From Alisma plantago-aquatica (lineage: Eukaryota > Streptophyta > Magnoliopsida > Alismatales > Alismataceae), in assembly GCA_963693085.1 (NCBI GenBank), contig OY856410.1:886363835-886427834 (forward strand): 64,000 bases of DNA. The letters are read 5' to 3'. The notes below the pieces were generated by a model that did not search any database, was not told the DNA's origin, and saw nothing but the letters and a program-made list of their open reading frames with translations. The position numbers and the translations under genes are program-made. Within the stretch, counting starts at the first letter, position 1; each line of letters starts with the position of its first letter. Below, in pieces: positions 59,262 through 64,000 of the stretch.

Positions 59262-61980
59262 GTGATAGAGATTAACTTTACTACTTCTTCATCATGGGTA
59301 CTTGATACCGGATGCGGATCTCACATTTGTTCAAATGTGAAGGATCTTAAGAGAAGTAGGCCTTTGGGGAAAGGCGAGGTTGAACTACGTGTTGCCAATG
59401 GGGCAAGAGTTGCCACCAGTGCCGTAGGAACCTATGAGTTAACTCTACCAAGTGGGCTAATAATAGAGTTGAAGAACTACTATTATGTACCTGCCATAAA
59501 TAGGAATATCATTTCCGTCTCTTGTTTGGACAAAGATGGATTTGAATTTCTTATTAAGAATGGAAAATGTTCCATTTCTAAAGATGGGATCTTTTATGGC
59601 AGTACCCCAATGTCTTATGGTCTATACTTGATAGATTTGGAGACAAGTGTATACAATGTAAACACCAAAAAGCAAAAACTCAACGACTCAAACAAAACAT
59701 ATCTCTTGCATTGTCATCTAGGGCACATAAATGAGAAGCGCATTTCTAGACTCCATAAAGATGGTTATCTAGACTCTTTTGATTATGAATCAATAGAGAC
59801 ATGTGAATCTTGTTTATTGGGCAAGATGACAAAGACTCCCTTTTTAGGTAAAGGTGAGAGAGCTAGTGATCTATTAGAACTCATATATACTGATGCATGT
59901 GGGCCTTTTAGAACTAATGCCAGAAATGGGTATTAGTACTTCATTACCTTCACTGATGATTTCAGTAGGTATGGCTATTTGTACCTGATGAAACATAAGT
60001 CAGAAACCCTTGAAAGGTTTAAGGATTTCATGAATGAAGTACAAAACCAACTTGGTAAAAGTATTAAGGCACTTCAATCCGATCGAGGTGGAGAATACTT
60101 AAGCCAGGAGTTTGAGGACCTTCTGCGAGCCTGTGGTATTGTATCACAATGGACTCCGCCTGGAACACCACAGCATAATGGTGTGTCTGAAAGAAGGAAT
60201 CACACATTGTTAGATATGGTGCGATCAATGATGAGTTTTACTGATCTTCCAATTTCCTTCTGGGGTCATGCTCTTGAAACTGCCGTGTTTACACTTAACC
60301 GTGTACCATCTAAATCGGTTCAAAAGACACCATATGGGATATGGTACGGGAAGCGTCCCATTTTGTCTTTTATGAAGATTTGGGGTTGTGAGGCTTACGT
60401 CAAGAAAATGTTTCCTGATAAGCTTGGACCCAAATCTGATAAATGTTATTTTGTTGGATATCCCAAAGAAGAGAGGTGATATTACTTATACCACCCAACT
60501 GACAACAAAGTGTTTGTTGCCAGGGATGTTGTATTCCTAGAGAAGGAATTTATTTCCAAAGGAAACAGTGGGAGGAATATAGAGCTTGAAGAGGTTCAAG
60601 CCCAACAAGAAAACATTGAACCGGTAGATGTACGAGAGGAAAATGGAGATTCACAAGGTGTTGTGGAATCTCAGTCTCCTCAGGTAACACAAGGACCTCA
60701 TAGATCTAGTAGGACCCACCTTGAACCTGAGAGGTTTGGATACCTTGTAACTCAGGAAGGTGGAGAGTTCATCATAGATGATGATCCAACTACCTACGTA
60801 GAGGCTATGGAGGGACCAGATTCTGAGAAATGGCTTGAAGCCATGAGATCCGAGATGGAATCCATGTACTCCAACAAAGTATGGACTTTGGTGGAACCAC
60901 CCGAAGGGGTAAAACCCATAGGGTGCAAGTGGGTCTTTAAGAAAAAGACCGACATGGATGGAAATGTGCAAACTTATAAAGGTAGATTGGTTGCGAAGGG
61001 ATTTCAATAAGTTTAAGGTGTTGACTATGACGAAACCTTCTCTCCAGTTTCCATGATTAAGTCCATCAGGATCATGCTTGCTATTGCAGCTTATTATGAC
61101 TATGAGATTTGGCAAATGGATGTTAAAACCGCATTCCTTAATGGGAATATAAATGAGGATGTGTACATGATACAACCTGAAGGTTTTATAGATCCAAAGA
61201 ATTCCAATAAAGTCTGTAAGCTGCAAAGGTCAATCTATGGATTGAAGCAAGCATCTCAGAGTTGGAATCTTCAATTTGATGAGGAAGTCAAAGTGTTTGG
61301 CTTTATTTAAAATGAAGATGAACCTTGTGTGTACAAGAAGGTTAGTGGGAGCTCGACCACATTCCTCATATTGTATGTGGATGACATACTTTTGATGGGG
61401 AATGATGTCTTAGCCTTAGAGAAGGTAAAGACTTGGCTTGGGAATACTTTCTCAATGAAGGACTTAGGAGAAGCATCCTACATTCTAGGAATTAAGATCT
61501 ATAGAGATAGATCTAGAAGGCTTCTCGGACTAAGTCAGAGCACGTACATTGACAAAGTACTGAAGCGGTTCAGCATGGAGAACTCAAAGAGAGGCAACAT
61601 CCCCATGCTACATGGAGTCACCGTCTCTAGAGCTCAGTGTCCCCAATCTTGTGAAGAGAGGGAGCGTATGAATGGGATCCCATATGCATCAACCATCGGA
61701 TCCATCATGTACACTATGTTGTGCACACGCCCAGATGTCTCGTATGCTCTCAACATGACGAGAAGGTACCAATCAGATCCCGGGGATGCTCACTGGATAG
61801 CCGTGAAGAACATCCTCAAGTACTTGCAAAGGACTAAGGATCAATTTCTTGTTTACAGCGGCGAGGAAGAGCTGGTTGTAAAGGGTTACACCGATGCAAG
61901 CTTCCAAACCGATAAAGATGATTATAGATCGCAGTCAGGATTTGTATTTTGCCTTAATAATAGAGTTGTGAGCTAGAAGA
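59262..61980 (+). pseudogene. pol: Pol of element C: protease, integrase, RT, start of RNase H; several stops
   Basis: One reading frame in pieces (59262-59936, 59979-60479, 60510-61010, 61053-61310, 61329-61976). Protease has WVLDTGCGSHI (near 59295). Pre-integrase has HLGH and CESC. The integrase core is D,D35E: TDACGPF (59891), SDRGGEY (60079) and VSERRN (60183). RT has QMDVKTAFLNG (61113) and YVDD (61374-61385). RNase H begins YTDASFQTD (61885). Stops are at 59934 (TAG), 60477 (TGA), 61008 and 61014 (TAA), 61308 (TAA) and 61974 (TAG, from TGG by comparison with the family). The frame is interrupted at 61989 by the miniature transposon. Confidence 0.92.
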
Positions 61981-61988
61981 GTTCCAAG
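61981..61988 (+). other. Left 8-bp target-site duplication of the miniature hAT-like element
   Basis: GTTCCAAG is repeated exactly at 62522-62529. Removing the insert and one copy restores the expected RNase H codon order of the Copia family. Confidence 0.95.
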
Positions 61989-62521
61989 TAGGGGTGAGCA
62001 TCGGTCCAAAACCGGACCGGACCGGACCGGACCGGACCGAGGACCGAAAATCAATAATTTTTGGACTGTTGACCGGACCGTTTGGTGGTCGGACCGGACC
62101 GGGACCGGACCGTTTTGACCGTGGACCGGACCGGACCGGACCGTTTGGACCGCAATCAGCCTTTTTTAGATGTTTTACAACTTATTTAATTATACAAAGT
62201 TGATAATCTTAGTCACTTCTAACAATTATATAACTTTAGTATTAAACATTTATACTAGTAGTACTTATATATGTACTTTATTTGTAGTTATTATAGAATA
62301 CACCTTCAAATATATATGGATTTTATATAAAAGTTAGTCTGCGGTCCGGACCGGACCGGACCGGTTTTGGACCAGACCGGACCGGACCGGACCGAAGACC
62401 GAATTTATCGAATTTATTGGACCGCGGACCGGACCGAATTTGAAATGGACCGGACCGAACCGGACCGAATTGAGCGGTCCGGTCCGGTTTTGCGGTCTGG
62501 ACCGAGATTTGCTCACCCCTA
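61989..62521 (+). mobile_element. hAT-like miniature inverted-repeat element rich in GGACC repeats (533 bp)
   Basis: The ends TAGGGGTGAGCA and TGCTCACCCCTA are perfect 12-base inverted repeats. The inversion continues with gaps for roughly 50 bases (GGTCCAAAACCGGACCGGAC at the left against its complement at 62478-62500). The 8-bp duplication and TAGGGGTG-type ends fit the hAT superfamily. Both arms are packed with CCGGA/GGACC pentamer tracts (61990-62155 and 62339-62500) around an AT-rich core (62160-62337). No transposase is encoded, so it would be moved by a relative's enzyme. Frames across it are repeat peptides. Confidence 0.88.
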
Positions 62522-62529
62522 GTTCCAAG
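62522..62529 (+). other. Right 8-bp target-site duplication of the miniature element
   Basis: GTTCCAAG, identical to 61981-61988. Confidence 0.95.
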
Positions 62530-62903
62530 CAAGAAACAGTTTCCGATTCTACAACAGAGGTCGAGTATATTGCTACTTCACATGCAGCAAAGGAGGTTGT
62601 GTGGATCAAGAAGTTCATTTCTGAACTTGGTGTAGTTCCCAGTAGTTGTGATACAATTGAGCTTTATTGTGACAATAATGGAGCTATTGCACAAGCTAAG
62701 GAACCCAGATCACATCAGCGGTCCAAGCACATACTGCGGCGCTTCCATCTCATACGAGAGTTTGTACAGTGAGGAGATGTGAAGATTTGCAAAGTACCAA
62801 CTGAAGACAACATAGATGATCCACTGACGAAGGCCCATTCTCAGCAGAAGCATGATGGTCATGCTAGGTCACAAGGACTGAGGTTCCTTGCTGATTGGCT
62901 CTA
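62522..62903 (+). pseudogene. 3' part of RNase H of element C, downstream of the insertion
   Basis: It continues the Copia frame with STTEVEYIATSHAAKE (catalytic Glu region), YCDNNGAIAQAKEPRSHQRS and the KHILRRFHLIREFV region, then a TGA at 62770 (CGA in the family consensus, inferred), and KVPTEDNIDDPLTK to TAA at 62901-62903. The insert plus duplication is 541 bases, so this part is shifted one frame relative to the upstream pol. Confidence 0.9.
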
Positions 62904-62908
62904 AGTGC

Positions 62909-62919
62909 AAGTGGGAGTC
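62909..62919 (+). other. Polypurine tract region of element C
   Basis: CAAGTGGGAGTC-type sequence immediately before the right LTR, as in element A. Confidence 0.7.
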
Positions 62920-64000
62920 TGTTGGTATGTATGCCCATAGAGCAAGTCATATGGTGATTGTAATGGGATACTTTGTAAATGATTTGAATAATAATAAAGG
63001 CAATTTCCGATCTATATGTTTAAACTGTTTCTGAGATGATAGTGTAACATGATAGATGTCTAGAGAATGATTTTACTCAATGACGTATGCTTTTATGTTA
63101 AGGACCTAAACGATGAGATCTTACGGATGTTAAGAGTATACATTCTTGTTTAGTCCCTAGTCGGTTGTTATTGTGGAAATAACCATAGACATCAATAACA
63201 CTGAAGACTAGATTGTGTGTTGGTTGATGACAAAATCTCATTAGTCATGATATAGTGATATCAAAACAAGCACATAGGTACTTGTTAGAGAACAAGGTAC
63301 CAAACAGACCCACCGTGAGAGTGACACATGGAACCATGACTTGGTAGTCACAGTCAGCTCTCACAGTGATGGTGGTGAGTGTGATTCTTAGACCTGAAAT
63401 CACTACACTCAACACATGTCATTGGGTACACTTTGACATCATCAAACGCAGTCTTGAAACATGGGTTGTTATAAAGGTGATGATTGGGTGGCTTTGACAC
63501 ATGGGGTTTTTGAGGGGTGAGTGATAGATATGGGATTTGTCCCTGTTGAGGGAGTTTGATATCCTTGGCCACTTGATGAGTAGGATTGAGAAAGGCATGC
63601 ACATGCACGTGTGAATCAATATGTGATATTGATGTCACACACATCTCACCCAGTCTGCTCTGAGATCAAGGAAATGAATGAATGTTGATAGGATGATTGT
63701 TCCATGTCTCGAGTTCATTCAAGATATCAGTGACAAAGGAATTACACATTCACTGTAACACCGTTCATGGATTGTAGGATTGAAAGTTGTTCTCCAACTT
63801 TCTATTTCACTTGGGTAGCACTGATGTGTGACTAGGCACCACTCTTTGCTTGTGAAGTCATAAATGTTATGGACTTTCACTGCCAACGTGAAATGGACCT
63901 GTAGGGTCACACACATAGGATTTAACCTGGAATAGGAGTTTTGTCCACAAACAATGTTTAGATTGATTACTAAAGGAGTTTAGTAGTTCAATTAAACACT
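62920..64000 (+). repeat. Right LTR of element C (first 1081 bases; continues beyond window)
   Basis: It begins TGTTGGTATGTATGCCC and aligns base by base with 55360 onward, with about 46 differences by my count. The dyad field and TATA box would follow after the window end. Confidence 0.93.

Larger units (their letters stand above)
55360..64000 (+). mobile_element. Element C: Angela-type Ty1/Copia retrotransposon lacking most of gag; right end beyond window
   Basis: Left LTR 55360-57580, primer-binding site, 1.4-kb leader, short gag remnant, pol frame 59262-62903 (with stops and an inserted miniature transposon), polypurine tract, right LTR from 62920 to the window end. Pol reads like the BARE/Angela lineage (GIVSQWTPPGTPQHNGVSER; LPISFWGHALETAVFTLNRV). 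About 4% of bases differ between the LTRs over the 1081 comparable bases, by my count. Confidence 0.92.

Noticed and set aside
61994..62618. Frames rich in Gly-Pro-Asp-Arg-Thr across the miniature element
   Set aside because: They are translations of GGACC pentamer tracts; no transposase motif is present.

Overview
This is plant nuclear DNA: a nest of LTR retrotransposons stacked inside one another. I recognise no ordinary host gene, RNA gene, CRISPR array or prokaryotic feature. The evidence for a flowering-plant genome is the set of element lineages (Angela-, SIRE- and Tork-type Copia; Tekay-type Gypsy with LTRs of about 4 kb), primer-binding sites matching initiator tRNA-Met, plant telo-box motifs and a hAT-type miniature transposon. 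The species cannot be fixed from the sequence.

Layout. (A) 1-7981 is an old, badly decayed Angela-type Copia element whose left LTR is cut by the window start. (B2) 7982-11410 is a long Tekay-like LTR, cut on its left by element A. It sits in a minus-strand Tork/Tnt1-like Copia element (F), whose pieces reappear at 24502-24731, 27241-27495 and 31467-32983. (B) 11437-24496 is a complete 13-kb Tekay-type Gypsy element with a CAAAA target duplication and LTRs of 4182 and 4044 bp. Each LTR carries a 25-bp minisatellite and a 40-bp telo-box array, and the gag-pol frame is broken by stops. Around B, the host block (end of LTR B2, piece of F, start of another LTR, X) is present twice in tandem. The second copy (26012 to about 28630) preserves the empty insertion site of B at 27262-27266. 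(X) 27496-31466 is a solo LTR of about 4 kb inside F. From about 33900 to 42937 lies AT-rich DNA in which I recognise nothing except simple repeats. (E) 42938-55359 is another Tekay-like LTR. It is split by (D) 44806-53266, a young SIRE-type Copia element with an intact 1013-codon pol and an ATACT target duplication, and is interrupted at its right by (C) 55360 to beyond 64000, an Angela-type Copia element that lacks most of gag. C is itself interrupted in RNase H by a 533-bp hAT-like miniature element (61989-62521) with an 8-bp target duplication.

Relative age. By eye, LTR pairs differ by about 14% (A, short sample), 4% (C), 2-3% (B, sampled) and 2% (D). The tandem host copies differ by about 8% (one sample). 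The inferred order is F, then X and B2, then the tandem duplication, then B; separately E, then C and D, with the miniature element after C. Only D pol looks able to make a full-length protein.

The observations I find most unusual are the phased telo-box array in the Tekay LTR, GACC/GGTC-type dyads placed just upstream of TATA boxes in two unrelated Copia families and repeated in their internal regions, the GGACC-rich hAT-like insertion, and unrelated tandem-repeat expansions at the same place in three Tekay-like LTRs. None of these shows a new gene system.
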